Origin: Paracoccus hibiscisoli
GTDB lineage: Bacteria > Pseudomonadota > Alphaproteobacteria > Rhodobacterales > Rhodobacteraceae
Direction of reading: 5' to 3'
DNA: 64,000 nt
Assembly (NCBI RefSeq): GCF_005048265.1
Contig: NZ_SUNH01000016.1
Location: 1 to 64,000, forward strand
Part shown: positions 53,896-63,118 of the stretch, piece by piece
Position numbering within the stretch: the first letter of the stretch is position 1
Layout of the letters: every line of letters starts with the position of its first letter
The notes under the pieces: model-generated
The model's input: only the letters and a program-made list of their open reading frames with translations
The model's database searches: none
What the model was told of the DNA's origin: nothing
Translations under genes and position numbers: made by a program

Positions 53896-54588
53896 ATGGA
53901 ACCCATTCAGGCCGCCCAGGCCATCGACTTTTCGGCCGTGGCGCTGTTCTGGCGGTCGTCGCTGACCGTGCAGGTGGTGATGATCATGCTGATCGTCGCC
54001 TCGTTCTGGGCCTGGGCGATCATCGTCCAGAAGTTCCTGGTCTTTGCCCGCACCCGCGCCGAGGCCGCGAAATTCGACCGCGCCTTCTGGTCGGGCGAGC
54101 CGCTGGACGACCTCTATGACCGCTTGGGCGATCGCCCCAAGGGCCCGTCCGAACGGATCTTTGCCGCCGGCATGACCGAATGGCGTCGCAGCCACCGCGA
54201 TGACGGTCGGCTGATTCCCGGCGGAATCGCCCGCATCGACCGCGCCATGAACGTGGCCATCCAGCGCGAGGAGGGGCGCCTGTTCCGGGGCCTGTCCTTC
54301 CTGGCGACGGTGGGGTCGACCGCGCCCTTCATCGGGTTGTTCGGCACCGTCTGGGGCATCAAGACCGCCTTCGAAGGCATCGCCCTGACCCAGGACACCA
54401 GCCTGGCCGTCGTGGCCCCGGGCATCGCCGAGGCGCTGCTGGCCACCGCCCTGGGCCTGGTCGCGGCCATCCCGGCGGTCGTCTTCTACAACAAGCTGTC
54501 GGGCGACGCGGAACGCATCACCGGCGGGTGGGAGGCGTTCTCGGACGAGTTCTCGACCCTCCTGTCGCGCCAGATGGACGAGGAGTGA
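53896..54588 (+). CDS. tolQ: Tol-Pal system proton-channel subunit TolQ
   Basis: A 230-residue ExbB/TolQ-family inner-membrane protein with three spans (about residues 18-42, 128-150, 168-190). It uses the proton gradient with TolR to energise TolA during outer-membrane constriction. LSFLATVGSTAPFIGLFGTVWGI and LLATALGLVAAIPAVVFYN are the conserved second and third spans. The ATG at 53896 (MEPIQAAQ) is preferred; two ATGs shortly upstream are possible. Confidence 0.93.
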   Translation: MEPIQAAQAIDFSAVALFWRSSLTVQVVMIMLIVASFWAWAIIVQKFLVFARTRAEAAKFDRAFWSGEPLDDLYDRLGDRPKGPSERIFAAGMTEWRRSHRDDGRLIPGGIARIDRAMNVAIQREEGRLFRGLSFLATVGSTAPFIGLFGTVWGIKTAFEGIALTQDTSLAVVAPGIAEALLATALGLVAAIPAVVFYNKLSGDAERITGGWEAFSDEFSTLLSRQMDEE

Positions 54589-54591
54589 TCC

Positions 54592-55041
54592 ATGGCAGCC
54601 TCGGTCGTCAAACGGGTTCGCAGCAAGGGGCGCCGGCGCAACATGCCGATGTCCGAGATCAACGTCACGCCCTTCGTGGACGTGATGCTGGTGTTGCTGA
54701 TCATCTTCATGGTGGCAGCCCCGCTGATGACGGCGGGCGTGCCGCTGAACCTGCCGCAGACCGCCGCCAACGCCGTCGCCACCGAGCAGGAGGAGCCGCT
54801 GACCCTTTCAATTCCCGCCGATGGCGCGATGCAGGTCATGGACCGCGCGGTCGAGGATGACCAGCTGGTCACCGTGCTGCGCGCGATGCTGGCCGAACGC
54901 CAGACGGGCCGGGTGTTCCTGCGCGCGGACGGCACGATCCCCTATGCCCGCGTGGTGCAGATCATGGGCGCGCTGAACGCGGCGGGCATCACCGATATCG
55001 TGCTGGTCACCGAGACCGGCGGACCCCGGATGGACGGCTGA
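54592..55041 (+). CDS. tolR: Tol-Pal system protein TolR
   Basis: A 149-residue ExbD/TolR protein: a short cytoplasmic N-terminus, one span (about residues 28-48), and a periplasmic domain. The critical aspartate is in MSEINVTPFVDVMLVLLIIFM. It forms the proton-driven stator with TolQ. It starts three bases after the tolQ stop and is followed by tolA after two bases. Confidence 0.94.
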   Translation: MAASVVKRVRSKGRRRNMPMSEINVTPFVDVMLVLLIIFMVAAPLMTAGVPLNLPQTAANAVATEQEEPLTLSIPADGAMQVMDRAVEDDQLVTVLRAMLAERQTGRVFLRADGTIPYARVVQIMGALNAAGITDIVLVTETGGPRMDG

Positions 55042-55043
55042 TC

Positions 55044-56966
55044 ATGGAGGACCGCGAGGGGCGCACCGGCTATTGGATCTCGGGGGTGGCGCATGGGTCG
55101 CTGATCCTGTGGGCCATCCTGGGCGGCGCGCTGTTCCGGCCCCAGCCCGCGCCGATGGTGCGCACGACCCAGGTCTCGACCATCAGCGGGGCCGAGTTCG
55201 AGGCGCTGGCCGCCGCCGCGCGCGGGGCCGGTCCCGTGGGCGCGGATGCGACCGCCGTCGCGGCCCTGGCCCCCGTTGACGCGGCGGATGAGACGACCGC
55301 GCGCCCCGTCGACGCCGCGCCGCCGCAATCGGCGCAGGCCGAGGCGCTGGCCGAACCGGATGTGTCTGAGGCCGCGCCGGATCTCAGCGATTTCGCCCCC
55401 GCCGCTCCGGTGGATGTGGCAACCGACCTGCCAACCCCGAATGACAATCAGACCGACGCCGCCGAAGCGCTGCCGCAGGTGGCCCCCACGCCGCCCGCCC
55501 CGGTCGCCGAGGCGCAGCCGTCCCAACCCGCAGTGCCGGTGCCCGACGCCGCTGCCCAGCCCGTCGCGCCGCGTTCGGCGTTGGCCCTGGATGCATCGCC
55601 GCGCCCGCAGGATCGCCCGGCGGGCCTGGTCGAGGCCTTCGAGCGTCGCGTGGCCGAAGCCGCCGCCGCTGAGGCCGCACAGCGCGCCGCAGCTCAGGCC
55701 GCCGCACAGGCGGCAGCCGATGCGCAAGCACAGGCCGAACGCCAGGCCGCCGCCGCCGAGGCCGAGCGCCGCGCCACCGCTGCCGCCGAGGCAGAGCAGC
55801 AGGGGGCAGCGGCTGATGCCGCCGCCCGACAGGCCGCCGCCGCTGCGGACGCCGAACGCCAGGCCGCTGCCGAGGCCGAGCGTCGTGCCGAGGCCGAGCG
55901 CGCCGCTGAGGCCGAACGTCAGGCTGCGGCGGATGCGGAGCGCCGCGCCGCCGAGGCAGAACGCCGCGCCGCCGCCGAACGGGACGCTGCCGAAGCGGAG
56001 CGTCAGGCCGCTGCCGATGCGGCACGCCAGGCCGAGGCGGAGGCCGCACGCCGCGCCGAGGCCGAACGCGCCGCCGAAGCAGAACGGGCCGCCGAAGCGG
56101 AACGGACCGCCGCCGCCGAGCGCGCCGCCGAGGCAGAGCGTCAGGCCGCGGCGGATGCCGAACGCCGCGCGACCGAGGCCGCCGAGGCCGAGCGTCGTGC
56201 CGCAGCCGAACGCGCCGCCGAAGCGGAGCGCCGCGCGGAGGCGGAGCGTGCGGCTGAGGCCGAACGCCAGGCCGCCGCCGAGGCGGAGCGCCGGGCCGAG
56301 GAGGCGCGCCGCGTCGCCGCCGAGCAGGCCGCCCGCGAGGCCGCCGACCGCCAGGCGCTGGAGGATGCGCTGCGCGATGCGCAGACCGGCGGCGGCGGCC
56401 AGGACATCGCCACGGGCAGCGACGCCCAGGGCGGGCAGACTCAGACGATCGAGGGCGGCAGCGGCGCGTCCGCCGGGCTGGACCCGCTGGCCGCAGCGTT
56501 GGCCGGGGCAATGGCCGGAACCGGGGCCGCAGCCGATCCGGCGAACGACCCTGCCGGACCGCCTGCCGACATGATGCGCCTGACACCCAGCCCGATGCCC
56601 GCGACCCCGCTGTCGGACCCCGCGCAGGGCCTGCCGATGGGCGATCCGCTGACCCTGTCGGAACGCGACGGGCTGCGGTTCGCCATCCAGAACTGCTGGA
56701 ACGTGGGCGCGCTGTCGGTCGAGGCGTCGCAGATGACCGTCTCGGTCGGCTTCACCCTGTCGCCGGGCGGGGTGCCCGACCAGAACAGCCTGCGCATCGC
56801 GGGGTATCAGGGCGGCAGCGAGGGCGCGGCCCAGCAGGCCTTTGACGTGGCGCGCCGGGCGATCCTGATGTGCGGCCAGGCGGGGTTCGACCTGCCCGCA
56901 TCGAAATACGGTCGGTGGCGGGATGTCGTCGTCGATTTCCGCCCCGACGGGGTTGCGTTCCAATGA
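55044..56966 (+). CDS. tolA: Tol-Pal system protein TolA with very long Ala/Glu/Arg helical region
   Basis: A 640-residue protein, longer than E. coli TolA (421). A single N-terminal span (about residues 10-31, WISGVAHGSLILWAILGGALF) anchors it. A Pro/Ala-rich stretch follows, then about 250 residues (about 195-445) of near-repetitive AEAERRAEAERAAEAE that should form a long rigid helix across the periplasm. The C-terminal domain (about 545-640, RDGLRFAIQNCWNVGALS to WRDVVVDFRPDGVAF) contacts TolB/Pal. Two cysteines there (NCWNV, LMCGQ) fit the conserved disulfide. Confidence 0.92.
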   Translation: MEDREGRTGYWISGVAHGSLILWAILGGALFRPQPAPMVRTTQVSTISGAEFEALAAAARGAGPVGADATAVAALAPVDAADETTARPVDAAPPQSAQAEALAEPDVSEAAPDLSDFAPAAPVDVATDLPTPNDNQTDAAEALPQVAPTPPAPVAEAQPSQPAVPVPDAAAQPVAPRSALALDASPRPQDRPAGLVEAFERRVAEAAAAEAAQRAAAQAAAQAAADAQAQAERQAAAAEAERRATAAAEAEQQGAAADAAARQAAAAADAERQAAAEAERRAEAERAAEAERQAAADAERRAAEAERRAAAERDAAEAERQAAADAARQAEAEAARRAEAERAAEAERAAEAERTAAAERAAEAERQAAADAERRATEAAEAERRAAAERAAEAERRAEAERAAEAERQAAAEAERRAEEARRVAAEQAAREAADRQALEDALRDAQTGGGGQDIATGSDAQGGQTQTIEGGSGASAGLDPLAAALAGAMAGTGAAADPANDPAGPPADMMRLTPSPMPATPLSDPAQGLPMGDPLTLSERDGLRFAIQNCWNVGALSVEASQMTVSVGFTLSPGGVPDQNSLRIAGYQGGSEGAAQQAFDVARRAILMCGQAGFDLPASKYGRWRDVVVDFRPDGVAFQ

Positions 56967-56968
56967 CC

Positions 56969-57003
56969 GGAAGGTGGCCCGGCCGCGCGTCGGGCCACCT
57001 TCC
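56969..57003 (+). other. Stable hairpin between tolA and tolB
   Basis: A 13-bp perfect stem (GGAAGGTGGCCCG/CGGGCCACCTTCC, nine-base loop) begins three bases after the tolA stop. No T tract follows. It could partly terminate, or protect the upstream message and set tolA:tolB ratios. Confidence 0.6.
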
Positions 57004-57035
57004 GCTTGTCACTGACAAAAGGTAATGTTGACGTC

Positions 57036-58367
57036 ATGTTCCGCAGAATGATCCTTGCTCCCGCCGCCGTTCTGGCTGTCGCCCTGTCGGCGGCCCTGCT
57101 GCCGTCGGGGCCGCTGATGGCGCAGGACGCGCCCCTGCGCATCGAGATCACCGATGGCGTGATCGAGCCGATGTCCATCGCCATCCCCGCCTTTCACGGC
57201 GATGCCGAGATCGCGGCCCGCGTGCGCCAGGTCGTGGCGGACGACCTGACCGGCACGGGCCTGTTCCGTGAGATCCCGGCTGAGGCGCATCCCGCCCGCG
57301 CCGCCAGCTTTGCCGAGGCCGTCAGCTATGACGACTGGCGGGCGGTGAACGCGCAGGGCCTGGTCTCGGCCGAGGTGCGCCAGATGGGCGAGAATATCAG
57401 CGTCCGGTTCCGGCTGTTCGACGTCATCTCGGGGCAGCCGCAGGGCGACGGGATGCAGTTCGACGCCCGCGCCAGCGACTGGCGCCGCGCGGCGCACAAG
57501 ATCGCCGACCAGATCTATGCCCGCCTGACCGGCGAGCAGCCCTATTTCGACAGCCGCGTGGCCTTCGTGCAGGAAACCGGCCCCAAGAACGCCCGCATCA
57601 AGCGGATCGGCGTCATGGATTACGACGGCGCGAACATCCTGTGGATGACCGACAGCTCGTCCCTGGTGCTGGCGCCGAAATTCTCGCGCGACGGGCGGCG
57701 GCTGCTGTTCACCAGCTATGACAGCGGCTTTCCCCAGATCCAGATCATGGACGTGGCCACCGTCAGCGCCCGGCCCCTGACCACGGAACAGAATGCGATG
57801 GCCTTTGCGCCGACCTTCAGCCCGGACGGGCGGTGGGTCGCCTATTCGCGCGAACAGGGCGGCAATACCGACATCTGGCTGATGGACGTGTCGACCGGGG
57901 CTCAGCGCGCGCTGACCAATTCGCCGGCCATCGACACCTCGCCCGGCTTCAGCCCGGACGGCCAGCGCATCGTCTTCGAGAGCGACCGATCCGGCACCCC
58001 GCAGCTGTACATCATGGGCCTGAACGGCGGAGAGCCCACCCGCATCAGCTTTGGCGAGGGGCGCTATGGCACCCCCGCCTGGTCGCCCAAGGGCGATCTG
58101 ATCGCCTTCACCAAGCAGATCGGCGACCGGTTCCACATCGGCACCATGCGCACCGACGGATCGTCCGAGCGCATGCTGACCGAAAGCTTCTTGGACGAAG
58201 GCCCGACCTGGGCGCCCAATGGCCGCGTGGTGATGTTCACGCGCGCCACCCCCGGCGGAAACGGATTGCCGCGGCTGCATTCGGTGGACATCACCGGGCG
58301 CAACATGCGACCGATGAATCTTGACTTTGCCGCCTCGGATCCGTCCTGGGGACCCCTGATGCCATGA
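57036..58367 (+). CDS. tolB: Tol-Pal system periplasmic beta-propeller protein TolB
   Basis: A 443-residue periplasmic protein with a signal peptide (about residues 1-30, ending PLMAQD). The N-terminal domain (about 31-165, with LRIEITDGVIEPMSIAIPAF) binds TolA. The C-terminal six-bladed propeller (repeats such as FAPTFSPDGRWVAYSRE and TSPGFSPDGQRIVFESDRSG) binds Pal. The ATG at 57036 gives a good signal sequence; ribosome-binding AAAGG is some 11 bases upstream. Confidence 0.95.
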   Translation: MFRRMILAPAAVLAVALSAALLPSGPLMAQDAPLRIEITDGVIEPMSIAIPAFHGDAEIAARVRQVVADDLTGTGLFREIPAEAHPARAASFAEAVSYDDWRAVNAQGLVSAEVRQMGENISVRFRLFDVISGQPQGDGMQFDARASDWRRAAHKIADQIYARLTGEQPYFDSRVAFVQETGPKNARIKRIGVMDYDGANILWMTDSSSLVLAPKFSRDGRRLLFTSYDSGFPQIQIMDVATVSARPLTTEQNAMAFAPTFSPDGRWVAYSREQGGNTDIWLMDVSTGAQRALTNSPAIDTSPGFSPDGQRIVFESDRSGTPQLYIMGLNGGEPTRISFGEGRYGTPAWSPKGDLIAFTKQIGDRFHIGTMRTDGSSERMLTESFLDEGPTWAPNGRVVMFTRATPGGNGLPRLHSVDITGRNMRPMNLDFAASDPSWGPLMP

Positions 58368-58374
58368 GGATGAC

Positions 58375-58971
58375 ATGATGAACGCCGCGACCAAGCCTGT
58401 CCTGCTGGCCGCCCTTCTGGGGCTGGCCGCCTGTGCCCAGCCCGCGCCGCCCGTGGCGCCGCCGGTGGTCGACCCCTATGCCAGCACGGGCGGAGGCGCG
58501 GTGTTCCAGGGCGATCTGGCCGGCGGCGTTCTGGGGGCCGAGGCCACGGCCCAGTATTTCCGCGGCACCATCGGCGACACGGTGCTGTTCCCGGCCGACC
58601 AGACCACCCTCACCCCCGAGGCGCGGGTGATCCTGGCCCGCCAGGCCGCCTGGCTGTCGCGTCATGCGGGCTTTACCGCCGTGGTCCAGGGCCATGCCGA
58701 AGAAACCGGCACCCGCGAATACAACCTGGCCCTGGGCGCGCGCCGCGCCAGTGCGGTGCAGGAATATCTGGTGGCGCAGGGCGTCGCCCCCGGCCGCATC
58801 CGCACCCTGTCCTTTGGCAAGGAGCGTCCCGCCGCGACCTGTTCCGACGAGGGCTGCTATGCCCAGAACCGCCGTGCCGTCACCGTGGTGACCGAGGCCG
58901 CGCCCGCACCGGTCGCAGCCATCGCGGCGGCCCCTGCCGCGGTCGGGGGCGTCACCGGGGCAGGCCTGTGA
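58375..58971 (+). CDS. pal: Peptidoglycan-associated lipoprotein Pal
   Basis: A 198-residue outer-membrane lipoprotein. The signal peptide ends in lipobox LAAC, and the cysteine is near residue 20. The OmpA-like domain (about residues 62-172) includes DTVLFPADQTTLTP and VVQGHAEETGTREYNLALGARRA for peptidoglycan binding, with a cysteine pair in CSDEGC. After the domain there is a tail of about 25 residues rich in Ala, Pro and Val, not present in E. coli Pal. Two consecutive ATG codons leave the exact start open by one residue. Confidence 0.94.
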   Translation: MMNAATKPVLLAALLGLAACAQPAPPVAPPVVDPYASTGGGAVFQGDLAGGVLGAEATAQYFRGTIGDTVLFPADQTTLTPEARVILARQAAWLSRHAGFTAVVQGHAEETGTREYNLALGARRASAVQEYLVAQGVAPGRIRTLSFGKERPAATCSDEGCYAQNRRAVTVVTEAAPAPVAAIAAAPAAVGGVTGAGL

Positions 58972-59873
58972 TGCGGCTGGCCTCTGCGCTGATCCTGGCG
59001 CTGTCGCTGGCCGCACCCGCGCAGGCCGCGCCCGACTCGGCCACGCTGGCCGACATGCGCGCCCAGGTGTCCCAGCTGCGCAGCCAGCTGCAGGGCCTGC
59101 GGGCCGAGCTGGTGGCCTCAGGGGCGGCGGGGTTCCAAGCGGCGGGCGGGTCCAGCGCCATCGACCGCATGAACGCGATGGAGGCGCAGCTGATGCGCCT
59201 GACCAACCAGGCCGAACAGCTGCAGAACCGCGTCAACCGCATCGCCGATGACAGCGAGCGTCGCCTGGCCGATCTGGAGTTCCGCCTGTGCGAGGCCGAG
59301 CCGGGCTGCGATCTGTCGGCGCTGACCGTGCCACGGCCCCCCTCGGGCGTCAGCCCGCAGCTGGCACCCTCGGCCCCGGCGGCCAGCGGGGGCGGGCAGC
59401 CGGCCTCGACCCAGGCCGAGCAGACCGATTTCGACGCCGCCCGCGCGGTGATGGCGGCGGGGGACCATGCCCGCGCGGCCCAGCTGTTCGCCGATGTGGC
59501 CGAGACCCATGCCGGTGGTCCCTTGACCGCCGAGGCGCTGTTCCTGCGCGGACAGGCGCTGGATCTGTCGGGCGACCCGCGCGCCGCCGCCGCCGCCTGG
59601 CTGGAGGGCTTCGCCGCCGACCCGGACGGCGCGCGGGCCGGTGAGAGCCTGCTGGGCATCGCCCGCGTGATCGAGGGGCAGGGCGACGCGACCGCCGCCT
59701 GTCTGTATCTGGCCGAGGTTCCGGCCCGGTTTCCCGGCAGCCCGCAGGCCGTCGAGGCCGAGGCTCACGTGACCCGGCTTGGCTGCGGCGTCACCGACCT
59801 GGGCGTGCTGGACCCGCTGCTGGACCCCAACATGGACCCCGAGGCCGCCGCCGATCTGGCCGAACACCAGTGA
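58971..59873 (+). CDS. cpoB: Cell division coordinator CpoB (YbgF)
   Basis: A 300-residue periplasmic protein with a signal peptide (residues 1-20, ending PAQA). It has a coiled-coil trimerisation region (about residues 25-105, repeated SQLRSQLQGLRAEL), a variable Pro/Ala linker, and a C-terminal TPR domain (about 150-290: FDAARAVMAAGDHARAAQLF, AEALFLRGQALDLSGDPRAA). It coordinates Tol with peptidoglycan synthesis. It starts at the ATG overlapping the pal stop and overlaps the tilS start by four bases. Confidence 0.9.
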   Translation: MRLASALILALSLAAPAQAAPDSATLADMRAQVSQLRSQLQGLRAELVASGAAGFQAAGGSSAIDRMNAMEAQLMRLTNQAEQLQNRVNRIADDSERRLADLEFRLCEAEPGCDLSALTVPRPPSGVSPQLAPSAPAASGGGQPASTQAEQTDFDAARAVMAAGDHARAAQLFADVAETHAGGPLTAEALFLRGQALDLSGDPRAAAAAWLEGFAADPDGARAGESLLGIARVIEGQGDATAACLYLAEVPARFPGSPQAVEAEAHVTRLGCGVTDLGVLDPLLDPNMDPEAAADLAEHQ

Positions 59874-61096
59874 GCCGCGATGTCGCCGCCCTGATCCGGT
59901 CGGCCCTGGACCGTCTGGCGGGTGATCTGCCGGCCCTGGGGCTGGCGGTGTCGGGGGGCGGCGATTCGGTGGCGCTGATGCAGGTGGCCGCCGAATGGGC
60001 ACAGGGCCGCCGCGTGATGGTCGCCACCGTCGATCACGGCCTGCGCGAGGGCAGCGACGCCGAGGCCGAGGATGTGGCCCGCGCCGCCCGCGCCCTGGGC
60101 CTGCCGCATGCGATCCTGCTGTGGCGGCGCGACACGCAGGCGGGCAACCTGATGGCGCAGGCCCGCGATGCGCGGCTGCGGTTGCTGTCGGGCTGGGCGC
60201 AGCGCAACGATCTGCCTGCCGTTGCCCTGGGCCATACCGCCGACGACCTGGCCGAGACGCTGCTGATGCGGCTTGCGCGCGGGTCGGGCGTCGACGGGCT
60301 GTCGGCGATGGCGGATTGGCGCGATGCCTTTGACATGCGCTGGCTGCGCCCGATGCTGGGCGCCGGCCGGGCCGAGTTGCGCGACTGGTTGCGCGCGCGG
60401 GATGTGGGCTGGATCGACGATCCGACCAATGACAATGCCGATTACGACCGGGTGCGCGCGCGCCAGGCGATCGCCGCCCTGGGGCTGGACGTGTCGGGCC
60501 TGGCCCGCTCTGCCGCCCATATCGCCGAGGCGCGCGATGCCCTGGCCGAATACGCGGCGCTGGTCAGCAAGGAGACCGAGTTCGACCGCGGCAGCCTGAT
60601 CCTGCCGCGTGGCCCTCTGCGCGACGCCCCGCCAGAGATCCGCCGCCGCATCCTGGTGGCCGCCTGCCGGTGGGTGACGGGTGCCGACTATCCCCCGCGC
60701 CGCGCCACGCTGATCCACGCGCTGGAGGCGGTGCTGGCGCAGGGCCGGGTGACGCTGGACGGGGCGATGATCTCTCCGACCGGCAGCGGGCTGCGCGTCA
60801 CGCGCGAGGCCGCGGCGGCACTGCGTGCGCCTGCGGTCGCGGACGGCCCCTGGGACCGGCGCTGGCGGGTCGCGGGTCTGGCACCGGGCCAGCGGCTTTC
60901 GGCGCTTGGGGCGGAGGCGCTGTCGCGCCTGCCCTGGCGCGATTCGGGGCTGCTGCGGGACGAGGCTGCGGCCAGCCCCGCGATCTGGCAGGACGGGGCG
61001 CTGATCGCCGCGCCGCTGCTGCGCGACCATCCCGGGATCGCGCTGCGACCCCTGCGGGGCGCGGCAGATTTCCGCAGGCTGGTGAAGGCGCATTGA
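59870..61096 (+). CDS. tilS: tRNA(Ile)-lysidine synthetase
   Basis: A 408-residue ATP-pyrophosphatase that converts C34 of the CAU anticodon to lysidine so that tRNA-Ile reads AUA. The P-loop is SGGGDS (residues 28-33). VATVDHGLREGSDAEAE and ALGHTADDLAETLLMRLARGSG are conserved. The C-terminal part is weakly conserved, as usual. GTG start overlapping cpoB by four bases. tilS followed by ftsH is a common arrangement in proteobacteria. Confidence 0.92.
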   Translation: MSRDVAALIRSALDRLAGDLPALGLAVSGGGDSVALMQVAAEWAQGRRVMVATVDHGLREGSDAEAEDVARAARALGLPHAILLWRRDTQAGNLMAQARDARLRLLSGWAQRNDLPAVALGHTADDLAETLLMRLARGSGVDGLSAMADWRDAFDMRWLRPMLGAGRAELRDWLRARDVGWIDDPTNDNADYDRVRARQAIAALGLDVSGLARSAAHIAEARDALAEYAALVSKETEFDRGSLILPRGPLRDAPPEIRRRILVAACRWVTGADYPPRRATLIHALEAVLAQGRVTLDGAMISPTGSGLRVTREAAAALRAPAVADGPWDRRWRVAGLAPGQRLSALGAEALSRLPWRDSGLLRDEAAASPAIWQDGALIAAPLLRDHPGIALRPLRGAADFRRLVKAH

Positions 61097-61120
61097 ACCT
61101 GACGCGATAATCCCTATTTT
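61093..61120 (+). promoter_or_regulatory. Predicted promoter of ftsH, possibly heat-shock type
   Basis: TTGAAC (61093-61098) and TATTTT (61115-61120) have a 16-base spacer. Read as a sigma32/RpoH promoter, TTGAAC followed after 13 bases by CCCTATTTT fits CTTGAA-N-CCCCATNT. The -35 overlaps the tilS stop codon. It allows ftsH expression separate from the tol operon. Confidence 0.5.
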
Positions 61121-61153
61121 CACATCAAACCGCATTCCGCCGGAGGACCCGAA

Positions 61154-63043
61154 TTGGGCAACGCACGCAACTTCGCCTTCTGGGTGGTTCTGTTCCTGAT
61201 GATCCTTGCCCTGTTCAACCTGTTCAGCGACGGGTCGGGGTCGATGAACCGCAACCAGATCAGCTATTCCGAATTCATTCAGCGCGTGCAGAACAACCAG
61301 GTCAGCGCCGTCACCATCGACGGCGAGGACGTGGCCATCACCGGCGCCAATGGCGAACAGTTCGCGACCGTGCGCCCGATGGGCGAGGATATCAGCGACC
61401 GCCTGATCCAGCAGGGCGTCGATGTCCGCGTGGTCAAGCAGCAGAGCAGCGGGCTGATGTCCATGCTGGGCGTCTGGCTGCCGTTCATCCTGCTGATCGG
61501 GGTGTGGATCTTTTTCATGAACCGCATGCAGGGCGGCGGAAAGGGCGGCGCGATGGGCTTTGGCAAGTCCAAGGCCAAGCTGCTGACCGAAAAGCACGGC
61601 CGCGTGACCTTTGACGATGTCGCGGGCATCGACGAGGCCAAGGAGGAGCTGGAAGAGATCGTCGAATTCCTGCGCAACCCGCAGAAGTTCAGCCGTCTTG
61701 GTGGCAAGATCCCCAAGGGCGCGCTGCTTGTCGGCCCTCCGGGTACCGGTAAGACCCTTCTGGCGCGCGCCATCGCGGGCGAGGCGGGCGTGCCGTTCTT
61801 CACCATCTCGGGGTCGGACTTTGTCGAGATGTTCGTGGGCGTCGGCGCCAGCCGCGTGCGCGACATGTTCGAGCAGGCCAAGAAATCGGCCCCCTGCATC
61901 CTGTTCATCGACGAGATCGATGCTGTGGGCCGTGCCCGTGGCGTGGGCATCGGCGGTGGCAACGATGAGCGTGAGCAGACCCTGAACCAGCTGCTGGTCG
62001 AGATGGACGGCTTTGAGGCGAACGAAGGCATCATCATTATCGCCGCCACCAACCGCAAGGACGTGCTGGACCCCGCGCTGCTGCGCCCGGGGCGCTTTGA
62101 CCGCACGATCCACGTGCCGAACCCCGACATCAAGGGCCGCGAGCGCATCCTGTCGGTCCATGCCCGCAAGGTGCCGGTCGGTCCCGATGTCGACCTGCGT
62201 CTGATCGCGCGCGGCACGCCCGGCTTTTCGGGCGCCGACCTGATGAACCTGGTGAACGAGGCCGCCCTGGGCGCCGCCCGGATCGGTCGCCGCTTTGTCA
62301 GCATGGCCGATTTCGAGAATGCCAAGGACAAGGTCATGCTGGGCGTCGAGCGTCGCAGTCTGGTCCTGACGCCCGAGCAGAAGGAAAAGACCGCGTATCA
62401 TGAGGCCGGTCACGCCGTCGTGGGTCTGTCGCTGCCGAAATGCGATCCGGTCTACAAGGCCACGATCATTCCGCGCGGCGGTGCCCTGGGCATGGTCGTC
62501 AGCCTGCCCGAGATGGACCGCCTGAACATGCACAAGGACGAGGCCAAGCAGCGCATCACCATGACCATGGCCGGCAAGGCTGCCGAGATCATCAAGTATG
62601 GTGAGGAGGGCGTGTCGAACGGCCCTGCGGGCGACATCCAGCAGGCCAGCGCCTTGGCCCGTGCGATGGTCATGCGGTGGGGCATGTCGGACAAGGTCGG
62701 CGCGGTGGACTATTCCGAGGCGCATGAGGGCTATAACGGCAGCACCGGCGGGTTCTCGGTCTCGGCCGCGACCAAGGAGCTGATCGAGCAGGAGGTCCGC
62801 GAGCTGATCGAGGCCGGCTATCAGGAGGCGCGTGCCATCCTGCTTGAGAAGGAGGTCGAATTTGAGCGGATGGCCAAGGGCCTGCTGGAGTACGAGACCC
62901 TGACCGGCGCCGAGATCGCCCGCATCCTGCGCGGTGACTCGATCGGCGGGGATGACGACGACACCCCGGCCAGCGTGATCCCCTCGGTGACCGCGATCCC
63001 GCGGACGAAGCCCGCCCCGGGCGGCGACCCGGCCCCGGCCTGA
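61154..63043 (+). CDS. ftsH: ATP-dependent membrane zinc metalloprotease FtsH
   Basis: A 629-residue AAA+ protease that degrades membrane and short-lived regulatory proteins. Two spans (about residues 5-22 and 100-121) flank a periplasmic domain. The AAA module has Walker A GPPGTGKT (about 194-201), Walker [13 protein letters not shown] and [23 protein letters not shown]. The zinc site is HEAGH (416-420). The start is TTG at 61154, supported by GGAGGA six bases upstream and by the family N-terminus [16 protein letters not shown] strong terminator follows. Confidence 0.96.
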   Translation: MGNARNFAFWVVLFLMILALFNLFSDGSGSMNRNQISYSEFIQRVQNNQVSAVTIDGEDVAITGANGEQFATVRPMGEDISDRLIQQGVDVRVVKQQSSGLMSMLGVWLPFILLIGVWIFFMNRMQGGGKGGAMGFGKSKAKLLTEKHGRVTFDDVAGIDEAKEELEEIVEFLRNPQKFSRLGGKIPKGALLVGPPGTGKTLLARAIAGEAGVPFFTISGSDFVEMFVGVGASRVRDMFEQAKKSAPCILFIDEIDAVGRARGVGIGGGNDEREQTLNQLLVEMDGFEANEGIIIIAATNRKDVLDPALLRPGRFDRTIHVPNPDIKGRERILSVHARKVPVGPDVDLRLIARGTPGFSGADLMNLVNEAALGAARIGRRFVSMADFENAKDKVMLGVERRSLVLTPEQKEKTAYHEAGHAVVGLSLPKCDPVYKATIIPRGGALGMVVSLPEMDRLNMHKDEAKQRITMTMAGKAAEIIKYGEEGVSNGPAGDIQQASALARAMVMRWGMSDKVGAVDYSEAHEGYNGSTGGFSVSAATKELIEQEVRELIEAGYQEARAILLEKEVEFERMAKGLLEYETLTGAEIARILRGDSIGGDDDDTPASVIPSVTAIPRTKPAPGGDPAPA

Positions 63044-63049
63044 GACGAC

Positions 63050-63082
63050 AGAACCCCGGTCCGATGGACCGGGGTTCTTTCT
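63050..63082 (+). terminator. Terminator of ftsH
   Basis: A 13-bp perfect stem AGAACCCCGGTCC/GGACCGGGGTTCT (loop GAT) followed by TTCTT. It also lies just downstream of the convergent ohr gene. Confidence 0.9.
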
Positions 63083-63118
63083 TGGTTCAAGCCAGCGTCC
63101 CTGGTTCAGGCCAGCGTC
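63083..63118. repeat. Short tandem duplication at the 3' end of ohr
   Basis: TGGTTCARGCCAGCGTC occurs twice with a 19-base period (63083-63099 and 63102-63118, one mismatch). The second copy contains the ohr stop codon. It appears to be a recent slippage or duplication event next to the ftsH terminator. Confidence 0.6.

Noticed and set aside
55246..56586. Large overlapping open frames on both strands within tolA
   Set aside because: They are products of the repetitive GCC/GAG/CGC codons of the TolA helix and are almost pure Arg/Pro or Arg/Ala.
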